Position numbers and translations under genes: made by a program. The notes below the pieces were generated by a model. The model was not told the DNA's origin and did no database searches. It saw only the letters and a program-made list of their open reading frames with translations. From positions 2,294,001-2,358,000 of the forward strand of contig NC_021741.1 of assembly GCF_000422085.1 (NCBI RefSeq): a DNA stretch of 64,000 nucleotides. The letters run 5' to 3'. The stretch is from Serratia liquefaciens ATCC 27592 (GTDB lineage Bacteria > Pseudomonadota > Gammaproteobacteria > Enterobacterales > Enterobacteriaceae). Of the stretch, positions 56,122-64,000 are shown in pieces (position 1 is the stretch's first letter; every line of letters begins with the position of its first letter).

Positions 56122-56150
56122 TTGTCAATCTATGTCTAAACCCCGATATT
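56122..56150 (+). promoter_or_regulatory. ampC promoter
   Basis: TTGTCA (-35, 56122-56127) and GATATT (-10, 56145-56150) with 17-base spacing. Initiation about 7 bases later would give a leader of roughly 120 bases, in line with the long ampC leader reported for S. marcescens. The AmpR site is expected just upstream (T-N11-A type), between the two starts. Confidence 0.7.
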
Positions 56151-56278
56151 TTGCGCAGCTGGTGCGGATATCACGCAGTCAGAAAAGGAATACCTTCATC
56201 AACCAGGGATGTCTTTGTGTCGAATGACAACAAAATCTTTTAGCCTCGGCCGATACCCTAAAACTCAAGAGCTTCATT

Positions 56279-57415
56279 ATGACGAAAATAAATCGCTTGG
56301 CGGCCGCGTTGTTCGCCGCACTGATCCTGCCGGCAGGCCATGCCGCCGATAAGGCCGACATTGACGCCATTATTCAGCCGCTGATGCAGAAATATGCCGT
56401 TCCAGGCATGGCAATTGCGGTATCGGTAGAGGGGAAACAGCAGTTTTATCACTATGGCGTGGCGTCCAGGCAGACCGGCAAACCAATCACCAGCCAGACG
56501 CTGTTTGAAATTGGTTCATTGAGCAAAACCTTCACTGCGACCTTGGCCACCTACGCGGTCAGTGAAGGCAAAATGTCGTTTGCCGATCCGGCCAGTCGTT
56601 ATTTGCCGGCGTTGCGCGGCAGCGCCTTTGACCATGTCACCTTGTTGAATTTGGCGACCCACACCTCCGGTCTGCCGCTGTTTGTCCCGGACGACGTGAC
56701 CAACGACGCGCAGTTGATGGCCTATTACCGACAATGGCAGCCGCCGCATGCGGTGGGCAGCTACCGCGTTTATTCCAACCTGGGCATCGGTATGCTGGGG
56801 ATGATTACCGCCAAGAGCCTGAACCAGTCCTTTACTCAGGCGATGGAAAAACAGCTGCTGCCGGCTCTGGGGATGAATCACACTTATATTAAGGTGCCGG
56901 CCGAAGAAATGGCGAATTACGCCCAGGGTTACAATAAAAAAGACCAACCGGTGCGCGTCACGCCGGGGCCATTGGATGCCGAAGCCTACGGCATCAAATC
57001 CAACGCCCAGGATCTGATCCGCTACCTCGACGCCAACATGCAGGTGGTCAAGGTCGGGGATCCGTGGCGCAAGGCGCTGGCGGCCACCCATACCGGTTAT
57101 TACCGTACCGGGGTGTTTACTCAGGATCTGATGTGGGAAAGCTATGCGTATCCAGAGAAGTTGGCGACGCTGACGGAAGGCAACAATGCCGGGATGATCA
57201 TGAACGGGGCGCCGGCCACGGCGATAACGCCGCCGAAGCAGGATCAGGGCGCGGCCTGGTACAACAAAACCGGTTCGACCGGCGGCTTCTCCACTTATGC
57301 GGTATTTATCCCATCGCAAAAAATTGCGGTGGTGATGCTGGCCAATAAATGGTTCCCGAACGATGACCGGGTTGCAGCCACTTACCGTATTGTTCAGGCG
57401 CTGGACAAACGCTGA
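56279..57415 (+). CDS. ampC: Class C beta-lactamase AmpC
   Basis: 378-residue periplasmic cephalosporinase with a signal peptide cleaved near GHA|ADK. The class C motifs are intact: SLSK with the nucleophile Ser80, YSN in [10 protein letters not shown], and KTG in NKTGSTGGF. The omega-loop region [11 protein letters not shown] and NAGMIMNG are also typical. Ends with a hairpin. Sequence resembles but differs from S. marcescens AmpC as I remember it. Confidence 0.97.
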   Translation: MTKINRLAAALFAALILPAGHAADKADIDAIIQPLMQKYAVPGMAIAVSVEGKQQFYHYGVASRQTGKPITSQTLFEIGSLSKTFTATLATYAVSEGKMSFADPASRYLPALRGSAFDHVTLLNLATHTSGLPLFVPDDVTNDAQLMAYYRQWQPPHAVGSYRVYSNLGIGMLGMITAKSLNQSFTQAMEKQLLPALGMNHTYIKVPAEEMANYAQGYNKKDQPVRVTPGPLDAEAYGIKSNAQDLIRYLDANMQVVKVGDPWRKALAATHTGYYRTGVFTQDLMWESYAYPEKLATLTEGNNAGMIMNGAPATAITPPKQDQGAAWYNKTGSTGGFSTYAVFIPSQKIAVVMLANKWFPNDDRVAATYRIVQALDKR

Positions 57416-57422
57416 TACCAAT

Positions 57423-57442
57423 AGGGGCGCTGCGGCGCCCCT
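57423..57442. terminator. Shared hairpin between ampC and the MFS gene
   Basis: Perfect AGGGGCGC/GCGCCCCT stem with a TGCG loop eight bases after ampC. T-tracts are weak. Confidence 0.6.
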
Positions 57443-57460
57443 GACTTCACTCGTTATAAA

Positions 57461-58615
57461 TTAACGCCAGCCCTGCTGACCGCGACGCAAATAGGGTGAA
57501 ATTGACAACAGAGCCAATACTGCCAATGCCATCCCGATCCACAACGCCGAACGCAAGCCATAACCGGAGGCGATCGCCATTCCCCCCAAATAAGAACCGC
57601 CACCTAAACCAATATTAATCACTGAGGTATGAACCGCATTAACCATAGGCCCTGGATGAGCCACGCTAACAATTCTCGCCATCATGGCAGGGTTCATTGG
57701 CACACCGGATAGGCCAATCAGTATTACCGCGCAAATGGCGATTAACGGGTATTCGGCAAATAACGCCATGCCGAACAACGACAGGCTGAGAATAGACAAC
57801 CCCACCACCATAATCGCCAGACTGTGGCGATAGGCCAAGCGCCCGGTGATCATGTTACCGACAATATTGGCCAGGCCGTAAAGCATCAAAATAAAGGGCA
57901 CGGTCTGCATGGTAAAGCCGCTGACGTCGACCAAAACGGGAACGAAATAGCTGAAGGCCGCGAAGCTGGCACCCAGAATTAAGCAGCTGGTGGTGCAGGC
58001 TTTCCAATAGGCCTTGTTTTTAAACGCCTTGATTTCCTCTGCCATTTTGAGCGTCCTGCCTGCGGCGATAGCGGGTAACAGGCGCACCAGCGCAAGCAAA
58101 CAGATAAAGACCAACACGGCGACCAGACCGAAGGTGATGCGCCAGCCCCAGTGTTGATCGATGATAGTGGCAAGAGGGACGCCGAATACGTTAGAGACCA
58201 TGAAACCGCCGATGACTATTGAAGCGGCGCGCGGGCGGTGTTGTATCGGAACCAGCGCCATGCTGGTCGCCAGCGAAAGGCTCAAACACCCAGCGCACAA
58301 AATGCCTGTCACAATTCGGATAGCAACCAGAATAGAATAATCGGAAATAAAGGCACTCAAGCCTTGTATCACGACATACAGAGCTAATAGCCACAATAAG
58401 GTGGTTCGGTAGGGGGCTTTAAATTTCAAGAAAAAATAGGTTAATACCGGACCACCCAACATCACGCCAAAGGCATAATAAGAAATTAAATGGCCAACTT
58501 CCCCGACGGTGATGCTAAAGGCTTCGGACAAAGTAGACATCATGCCTGCCACCATTAATTCTGCTGTGCCAATTGAAAAAATGGCCAACCCCAATATATA
58601 CACTGCTAACGGCAT
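57461..58615 (-). CDS. MFS transporter of the AraJ/DHA1 type
   Basis: 384 residues, 12 hydrophobic segments. Typical drug:H+ antiporter-1 features include SIGTAELMVAGMMSTLSEAF at the N-terminus and the RIVTGILCAGCLSLSLATSMALVP block near helix 4-5. Similar in style to AraJ/YdhP. Lies 76 bases after the TetR gene on the same strand, so it is a likely target of that regulator. Substrate unknown. Confidence 0.87.
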   Translation of the reverse strand: MPLAVYILGLAIFSIGTAELMVAGMMSTLSEAFSITVGEVGHLISYYAFGVMLGGPVLTYFFLKFKAPYRTTLLWLLALYVVIQGLSAFISDYSILVAIRIVTGILCAGCLSLSLATSMALVPIQHRPRAASIVIGGFMVSNVFGVPLATIIDQHWGWRITFGLVAVLVFICLLALVRLLPAIAAGRTLKMAEEIKAFKNKAYWKACTTSCLILGASFAAFSYFVPVLVDVSGFTMQTVPFILMLYGLANIVGNMITGRLAYRHSLAIMVVGLSILSLSLFGMALFAEYPLIAICAVILIGLSGVPMNPAMMARIVSVAHPGPMVNAVHTSVINIGLGGGSYLGGMAIASGYGLRSALWIGMALAVLALLSISPYLRRGQQGWR

Positions 58616-58691
58616 AGCTTTACTGCTCTCCTGGATTTTGAATGATCGTTACAAAAATATTTAATACTCTGCGTGAGATTTTTTCTTTGTT

Positions 58692-59294
58692 TTATAAGTT
58701 GATTAACAGACCTGCGACGACGTCTTCGAGGGTGTTTCTATCTGAAATGTTTTTATTCAGCACGCGCAAACCGTAATAACCGGCTAAAAAGCCTCTGGCC
58801 ATTTCAATCGCGGATGCTTTGCTACCGAGTTCTCCTGTTTGTTGGCCTTCGGTAAACACCGCGACCAGGGTTTGTTCTAAACGTTGCCGATATTCCTGAT
58901 TCAGACTGGCTACCGCCTGGTCTTTGCTGCCTCGCTCCAGTGCCGAGAACAAGACCATGGCGTCATGTTGCTCGGGTTGCGAGAGATCTTCGGCAATTCC
59001 CCACAGCAGCAGGGTACGTAGTCGTTCCTTCACCAGGCCAGGCTGTGTGAGAATGGCTAATTGCGCCGACATGGTGTGTTCATGGCTGCGCAACAACGCT
59101 TGCTCGTACAGAGCTTGCTTGCTACCAAAGGCATTATATAGGCTTCCTCTCCCCAACCCGGTACCGTTGCATAAATCTTGCGCAGAGGTGCCTGCATAGC
59201 CATTGACGCTAAAAACGGCCACGGCGGCATCAATGACATCCTCATCTTCGAACTGTCTCGGACGACCTGGATAGATAGGTTTTTCAGCACTCAT
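58692..59294 (-). CDS. TetR/AcrR-family transcriptional regulator
   Basis: 200 residues with the N-terminal helix-turn-helix (EDVIDAAVAVFSVNGYAGTSAQDLCNGTGLGRGSLYNAFGSKQALYEQAL) and a C-terminal ligand domain. Transcribed ahead of the MFS gene, so probably a self-regulated regulator/efflux unit. Ligand unknown. Confidence 0.88.
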   Translation of the reverse strand: MSAEKPIYPGRPRQFEDEDVIDAAVAVFSVNGYAGTSAQDLCNGTGLGRGSLYNAFGSKQALYEQALLRSHEHTMSAQLAILTQPGLVKERLRTLLLWGIAEDLSQPEQHDAMVLFSALERGSKDQAVASLNQEYRQRLEQTLVAVFTEGQQTGELGSKASAIEMARGFLAGYYGLRVLNKNISDRNTLEDVVAGLLINL

Positions 59295-59457
59295 GGCGGA
59301 TTGGGGGGCTTTAAATGAGTTGAGGCCGTATAGTATTGATTGTGGAACGATCAGTCAAATATTTTCCCCTCGGTTATTTATCGAATGGCCTAATAAAATA
59401 TATTTATATTTATCAGTTAATTACGATATTTCCGGTCACGGTGAAGCCAAAAAAGAC

Positions 59458-60387
59458 TCAGGGCGCGCTAAGGCTGTTTTCGAAAGGAGACTGTTGCGCT
59501 CGTTTTTCGCGCATAAAATCAATAAACACGCGCAGCTTGAGCGGCATATGCCGACTGGCGGGAAAATAGAGGAAAAATCCGGGAGCATCGCTGCCGTAAT
59601 CGGCCAGAACTTCCACCAGTTGCCCACTGCTCAGTTCACGGTGTACCGTGCCGCTAAACCGCTGGGTGATGCCCAATCCCGCCAGCGCGGCATCTTTAAT
59701 CAATCTGTCTTCGTTAAATATCAGGCTGCCGCCGACCTCCAGCGTCAGCTGCGCGCCATCCTGCTTGAAGTACCAGGGTTCGAATTTACCGCTGCCGGGA
59801 AAACGGTAGCGCAGACAGTCGTGATCGTTCAGCGCTTGCGGTGTTTGCGGCGTGCCGTGCTGCGCCAAATAGCCGGGGGCGGCGATCACCACCCGTTTCT
59901 GACCGTTGTCGATGGGAACCGCAATCATGTCTTTTTGCAGCATGGCGTGCATACGGATACCGGCATCAAAGCTGTCCAGCACCAGATCGGAGAAATGGTC
60001 GTCAGTAAACAGTTCAAGTTGGATCTCGGGGTAACGCGCCTGAAACTCGGCCAAATGCGGGATAACCAGCAGCGAAGCCGCCAGCTGTGGCAGAGTGATG
60101 CGTAACAGCCCGGAAGGGCGGCCGCGCAAAGTTCGCAGATCTTCGGCCGCCACGTCAATCTGACCCATAGCCGGAGCCACCCGTTGATAAAACAAGCGGC
60201 CTTCATCGCTTAACCGCACGGAGCGGCTGGTGCGGTTGAACAGCCGTACGCCCAGGCGGGTTTCCAACGCCTGAATGTTTTGCGAGACAGCCGGAGGCGT
60301 GACGCCCAATTGATTGGCTGCCTGAGTAAAACTGCCCAATCGGGCGACGGCCTCGAAAAACGGCAGCAACTGCAACAGTGAGCTCAT
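59458..60387 (-). CDS. LysR-family transcriptional regulator
   Basis: 309 residues: helix-turn-helix at about 5-63 (LPFFEAVARLGSFTQAANQLGVTPPAVSQNIQALETRLGVRLFNR) and a substrate-binding domain ending in FLYFPASRHMPLKLRVFIDF. Divergent from the next gene by 101 bases, so likely its regulator. Confidence 0.9.
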   Translation of the reverse strand: MSSLLQLLPFFEAVARLGSFTQAANQLGVTPPAVSQNIQALETRLGVRLFNRTSRSVRLSDEGRLFYQRVAPAMGQIDVAAEDLRTLRGRPSGLLRITLPQLAASLLVIPHLAEFQARYPEIQLELFTDDHFSDLVLDSFDAGIRMHAMLQKDMIAVPIDNGQKRVVIAAPGYLAQHGTPQTPQALNDHDCLRYRFPGSGKFEPWYFKQDGAQLTLEVGGSLIFNEDRLIKDAALAGLGITQRFSGTVHRELSSGQLVEVLADYGSDAPGFFLYFPASRHMPLKLRVFIDFMREKRAQQSPFENSLSAP

Positions 60388-60488
60388 CTATCAGTAATTC
60401 CTGCTTAATGATCCGTTAAGAAATGCGGCATTTAATTTTATAATAATCGCTTTAGACTGATTTCATCATCCTCAGAGAGCAACAAAAC

Positions 60489-61637
60489 ATGTCGATAGCG
60501 GATCAGTCATTAGCAAAAAGAGTGCAGGGCGTTAGCCAACAGGCGATTGATGAAGGGCGTATCGTTGGCAGCGTGGTGCTGGTCGCTCGGCACGGTCGCG
60601 TGGTTTACGCCAATGCCAGCGGCTATGCCGATCGTGAACAGAAGAAGCCTATGAGGCGTGAGACCCAATTTCGGCTGTCGTCGGTGTCCAAGCCTTACAT
60701 TACGCTGGCGGCCATGCGCATGATCGAACAGCAAAAGCTGGGGCTGGATGATACCGTCAGCCGTTGGTTGCCGTGGTTTACCCCGGTGCTGGCCGATGGG
60801 GTTCGCCCGCAAATTAAAATCCGTCATTTGCTGAGCCATACTGCCGGCCTGGATTATCGTTTGAGCCAACCTGCGGAAGGATCGTATCATCGACTCGGCA
60901 TTAAAGACGGTATGGAACTGTCGTCGTTAACGCTGGAGCAGAATCTGCGCCTGTTGGCGCAGGCCGATCTGTTGGCCGAGCCGGGCAGCGAGTTTCGCTA
61001 TTCACTGGCAATCGATGTGCTGGGGGCGGTGCTGGAACAGGTGGCGGGCGAGCCCTTGCCGCAGGTGTTCAACCACTGGGTTGCCCAACCTTTGGGGTTG
61101 CGTAATACCGGTTTTTACACCGCCGATGCCGATAATCTGGCAACGGCGTATCACGACACTGCCGCGCAGCCGGAACCTATACGAGATGGCATGTTGCTGA
61201 CCCTGCCGGAAGGGTTCGGCTTCGAGATTGAAATGGCACCCTCGCGTGCGCTGGACGCTCAGGCCTATCCTTCTGGCGGCGCTGGCATGGTCGGCGATGC
61301 AGACGATGTGTTGCAGTTGGTGGAAACCTTGCGCACTGGCAAGGAAGGCATTTTACAGCCGACCACTGCAGCGCTGATGCGTCAAGCGCATGTCGGGTCG
61401 CACGCCGAGACTCAGGGGCCCGGCTGGGGGTTTGGTTTCGGCGGTGCGGTACTGGAGGACGCGCAGTTGGCGGCAACGCCTCAGCATAACGGCACTTTGC
61501 AGTGGGGCGGTGTCTATGGCCACAGCTGGTTTTACGATCCGCAAGCGGCGATCAGCGTGGTAGCCTTGACCAATACGGCCTTTGAAGGCATGAGTGGACG
61601 TTATCCACTGCAAATCCGCGATGCTGTTTACGGGTAG
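60489..61637 (+). CDS. Beta-lactamase-fold serine hydrolase (EstB-like, family VIII esterase)
   Basis: 382 residues of the class C beta-lactamase/penicillin-binding fold. The nucleophile motif is SVSK with Ser65, and the Tyr motif is RYSLAID. No signal peptide is apparent and the KTG-type third motif is replaced by HNGTLQWGG (W-G-G), as in family VIII esterases. Likely cytoplasmic and an esterase rather than a beta-lactamase. Divergent from the LysR gene. Confidence 0.85.
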   Translation: MSIADQSLAKRVQGVSQQAIDEGRIVGSVVLVARHGRVVYANASGYADREQKKPMRRETQFRLSSVSKPYITLAAMRMIEQQKLGLDDTVSRWLPWFTPVLADGVRPQIKIRHLLSHTAGLDYRLSQPAEGSYHRLGIKDGMELSSLTLEQNLRLLAQADLLAEPGSEFRYSLAIDVLGAVLEQVAGEPLPQVFNHWVAQPLGLRNTGFYTADADNLATAYHDTAAQPEPIRDGMLLTLPEGFGFEIEMAPSRALDAQAYPSGGAGMVGDADDVLQLVETLRTGKEGILQPTTAALMRQAHVGSHAETQGPGWGFGFGGAVLEDAQLAATPQHNGTLQWGGVYGHSWFYDPQAAISVVALTNTAFEGMSGRYPLQIRDAVYG

Positions 61638-61685
61638 GCGAGCTTCTTTGCTGAGCGGATGCATCTGCCAAAGGCGAACCAACAA

Positions 61686-61709
61686 AGGGGATCGGCAAGC
61701 CGAACCCCT
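61686..61709 (-). terminator. Terminator after ydgA
   Basis: AGGGGATCGGC paired with GCCGAACCCCT (one mismatch), two-base loop, then TTTG on the minus strand. Strongly related to the hairpin at 63536 after the paralogous gene. Confidence 0.7.
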
Positions 61710-61742
61710 GGGTAGATTATTGTTTATTGTATTTGCCAGCTA

Positions 61743-63215
61743 TCACTTCTGAGAACTCATGGAGCTCAGTATTTTATCAAACGCTTGCAGGGACATTTTT
61801 TTTCCGTTGAACTCGATTTGGTTGTCAGCGTAGTTAATATGGACGCCGATCACTTCGTCCTTCAGGGTGGTTAGTTTTAACATATCCCGCGATGCCAATA
61901 GCTCTTGCATCTGTCGCTGCGCTATTTTCTGCGCATTTTTGACGTCGCCGCCTGGCTGCCACGAGGTTTGTAAAACTGTTTCAGTCGCCATTGCCACCGG
62001 AATGCTTATGTTTAAGTCGAGTCTTTTTACCGTTCGGGTAATCAACTGATCCATCGATGTTGCCGGCGAACTGGCCTGCCCCGTAACGTTCAGGTCCAAA
62101 TTTAGGAGCAGGGTACTTTCACCCTTGCTGTTTTTCCAGCTCAGTGGCGCGATGCTGAGGGACGGATTGCCCTTCAACAGCAGCGGCAGAAGACCCTCAG
62201 TCTGCTGTTGACTGGCGGCTGTCTCTGCAATTTGAGCCTGCCCCTGTACTAACATGGCCATTACCTGTTGGTTGCAACGGTCGGCGAACGCTTTCAGTGA
62301 TTTGGTATCCAATTTGTCGATGTTGAACAACAGCTTACCGGAGCCGAAGTCGATGTTTTGGATCTTCAGCGCATTAATGGCGAAGTCGACCCGGCCATTA
62401 AGGTTACTTTCTTTTTCATCTAACAGGGTCGCCAGCTTGATGCCTTCCAATAACAGGGGGTCTTTACCGTCAACGGCAACCTTAATCTGTTTCAACACCA
62501 GGTTCTGATTACCCAGTTGGAGATCGAACTGGCCGGCATGGGTCTGGCTTTTGAACGAGATGCCCAGCAACTGGACCTGCTCGGTCTGACCGAACTGATT
62601 GGGGCCGCTGATCACGGCGCTGTCGCTGCTGGCTTCAAGGGTAATGGTTTTCATGTCGCGGGAGACATCGGCATTGATGGTTGCGCCGCCGAATTTCAGC
62701 GCCGACTTGTCTTTTTGGTAATCCAGCGGGATCACGTCAATGGTGGAGGTGGTGTCGCCACCATAAGAGATGCGTGATTCTGCGGTAAACAGCGACTTGC
62801 CCTTGGTGATATCAAACAGGCCTTTGGTCGCTGCGGTGTTTTCGAGCTCGGTGTGCACCGATGCCATGCTTGGCAGCAGGTTGAATTTCTTCAACTGGGC
62901 AAACGGGAACGGGCCATGGTCGATGATTTCCTGGAACGCCACTTCGTCACCCGGCTTCAGCGGAGCATCGTCGGTAGTGACGCTGCCGTCGGCGCGCAGC
63001 ACATAGCGAATTTTACTGCTGAAAATACCGCGCTGGTAATTTTCATAACCGAGTTTAACGCGGAATTTAGGCAGATGAGATTTTAATAAGCTGTTGGCAT
63101 TATCAACCAATGCACTCATCCGCTGTTCGATTAGTTTGCCGGTGTACCAGGAGGCTCCGGTCCATGCTGCGCCAAGAACCACAATAATACTTAACGCAAC
63201 AAGTGATTTTTTCAT
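61743..63215 (-). CDS. ydgA: DUF945 protein YdgA
   Basis: 490 residues (E. coli YdgA 502). An N-terminal membrane anchor or signal (SLVALSIIVVLGAAWTGASWYTG) is followed by a long periplasmic region rich in beta strands with family blocks GYENYQRGIFSSKIRYVL, ISYGGDTTSTIDV and LTLKQIKV-like. The C-terminus is MATETVLQTSW...MSLQAFDKIL. Function unknown; conserved in enterobacteria. A paralogue lies immediately upstream on the same strand. Confidence 0.9.
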   Translation of the reverse strand: MKKSLVALSIIVVLGAAWTGASWYTGKLIEQRMSALVDNANSLLKSHLPKFRVKLGYENYQRGIFSSKIRYVLRADGSVTTDDAPLKPGDEVAFQEIIDHGPFPFAQLKKFNLLPSMASVHTELENTAATKGLFDITKGKSLFTAESRISYGGDTTSTIDVIPLDYQKDKSALKFGGATINADVSRDMKTITLEASSDSAVISGPNQFGQTEQVQLLGISFKSQTHAGQFDLQLGNQNLVLKQIKVAVDGKDPLLLEGIKLATLLDEKESNLNGRVDFAINALKIQNIDFGSGKLLFNIDKLDTKSLKAFADRCNQQVMAMLVQGQAQIAETAASQQQTEGLLPLLLKGNPSLSIAPLSWKNSKGESTLLLNLDLNVTGQASSPATSMDQLITRTVKRLDLNISIPVAMATETVLQTSWQPGGDVKNAQKIAQRQMQELLASRDMLKLTTLKDEVIGVHINYADNQIEFNGKKMSLQAFDKILSSMSSQK

Positions 63216-63535
63216 GGTTTATTCATCCTTAAATTAAATTGAGCCATCTGTTCCAAACAGATTAATAGGCAAGTTGGGGCCAACAAATAATGCCCGCAAC
63301 CGTTTAATTGTGTGCTTAGTCCACTTTTTCAGCAATCAATTTTCGTGGGGCTAGTGAGGGGAAACATCAACAGATGATAAACAACCGCGATTTAATAAGT
63401 GCGGCTTAACCGTCAATACGTGTGTTAATTGCTGAACAGCATGCACTGAAGGTTGCAATTGCCCGCGGTAGTATATTTGGCGAGTGCAGCGCGAAAAATA
63501 AAAGTAATGAATCGAGGTAAGTATGGGGAAATAAA
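63216..63535. other. Intergenic region between the two ydgA paralogues
   Basis: About 320 bases without a gene, AT-rich, containing the ydgA promoter region on the minus strand. I see no repeats except the flanking hairpin at 63536. Confidence 0.5.
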
Positions 63536-63560
63536 AAGGGGCTCGGCAAGCCGAACCCTT
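63536..63560 (-). terminator. Terminator after the second ydgA-family gene
   Basis: AAGGG-TCGGC arms paired with GCCGA-CCCTT around an AA loop, followed by TTTTTA on the minus strand. An intrinsic terminator 17 bases past the stop of the gene at 63577. Confidence 0.85.
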
Positions 63561-63576
63561 GGGTGTAAATTTGCGT

Positions 63577-64000
63577 TTATTGTGCCGGTGCGCTGTCTTC
63601 CGCCGGTGCGCCCAACTGGCCGAACATGCCGATGAATTCTTGCAGCGACATTTTACTGCCGTTCAAATCAACCTGGTTTTCGGCGTAGTGGAAGCGACTG
63701 CCGATTACACCCTCTTTCAGGGTGGTCAGTTTAAATATTTGGCCGATTTCCGCCAGTCCATTTATCTGTAGTTCCGCCACTTTCTGCGACTCTTCGGCAC
63801 TGTAGCCTTGCAGTAATGTCAACCGCGCCGCGGTTTCCGTCGCCATTGCCAGCGGAATGCTTAGGTTCAAGTCGAAGCTTTTTACCGTGCGGGTAATCAA
63901 CTTCTCCCTCGATATTGCCGGCGAGCTGGCCTGCGCCGGATCGGTTAGATCCAGATTCAGACTCAGCGTAAAGGTGCTTTCACCCTTGCTGTTTTTCCAG
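63577..64000 (-). CDS. Second YdgA-family (DUF945) protein, C-terminal part (5' end outside window)
   Basis: 141 residues visible, continuing past the window edge. It aligns along its length with the C-terminus of ydgA: WKNSKGEST opening, ITRTVKSFDLNLSIPLAMATET, LKLTTLKEGVIGSRFHYAENQVDLNGSKMSLQEF. It ends in an Ala/Pro-rich tail not shared with ydgA. A tandem duplication of ydgA is the simplest reading. Confidence 0.88.
   Translation of the reverse strand, partial: WKNSKGESTFTLSLNLDLTDPAQASSPAISREKLITRTVKSFDLNLSIPLAMATETAARLTLLQGYSAEESQKVAELQINGLAEIGQIFKLTTLKEGVIGSRFHYAENQVDLNGSKMSLQEFIGMFGQLGAPAEDSAPAQ

Noticed and set aside
60489..61637. A second true class C beta-lactamase
   Set aside because: No signal peptide and the third motif is not KTG, so it was called a family VIII-type esterase instead.
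1..64000. Mobile elements, prophage, CRISPR arrays or tRNA-linked islands
   Set aside because: No transposase, integrase, regular spacer-repeat array or tRNA-like cloverleaf was seen; accessory blocks appear to be stable inserts between conserved backbone genes.

Overview
The window is a gamma-proteobacterial chromosome segment that I assign to the genus Serratia, probably not S. marcescens itself. The evidence is a Serratia-type ABC-secreted lipase (LipA) at the left edge, an inducible ampR-ampC pair whose promoter has the Serratia layout with a long leader, and an enterobacterial gene order. The species call rests on remembered sequences only. There is no rRNA, tRNA, phage, insertion sequence or CRISPR array.

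The backbone follows the E. coli K-12 order slyA-slyB-anmK-mliC-pdxH-tyrS-pdxY-gstA, dtpA-nth-rsxEGDCBA-ydgK, ydgJ, add, malY-malX-malI, ydgA. Blocks of genus-specific DNA are spliced between these markers. Layout: 1-1.1 kb lipA (3' end outside the window). 1.4-6.2 kb sodC, the ydhIJK efflux operon, slyA and slyB. 6.6-11.8 kb anmK, mliC, the vitamin B6 genes pdxH and pdxY around tyrS, and gstA. 11.9-21.3 kb is an accessory block: a second DapA-like enzyme, yjbD, an HD hydrolase, an NTF2-fold protein, a RidA protein, an APH(6)-like kinase, a cupin, the ydcO/sutR pair with twin palindromic operators, and a Tat-exported prolyl oligopeptidase. 21.4-32 kb dtpA with a 7-bp duplication that shifts its last codons, nth, and an rsx operon split by a divergent AraC-type regulator. 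32.2-40.4 kb a complete L-arabinose uptake and regulation locus (araBA, araFGH, araC) without araD. 40.5-43.6 kb ydgJ, a bile-acid-symporter-like gene and add.

43.8-48.7 kb is the most interesting part: a minus-strand operon encoding a divergent PFK-like kinase, PTS EIIB, an UlaA-type EIIC, a class II aldolase, a small charged protein, EIIA and a P-loop kinase-like protein. Together they predict uptake and cleavage of an unidentified ketose. 49-51 kb a DeoR-type regulator divergent from a nudK-like Nudix gene and a small coupled gene. 51.1-55.2 kb malY-malX-malI with two MalI operators. 55.2-61.6 kb ampR-ampC, a TetR/MFS pair, and a LysR gene divergent from a second beta-lactamase-fold gene. 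61.7-64 kb two tandem YdgA-family genes, the second cut by the window edge.
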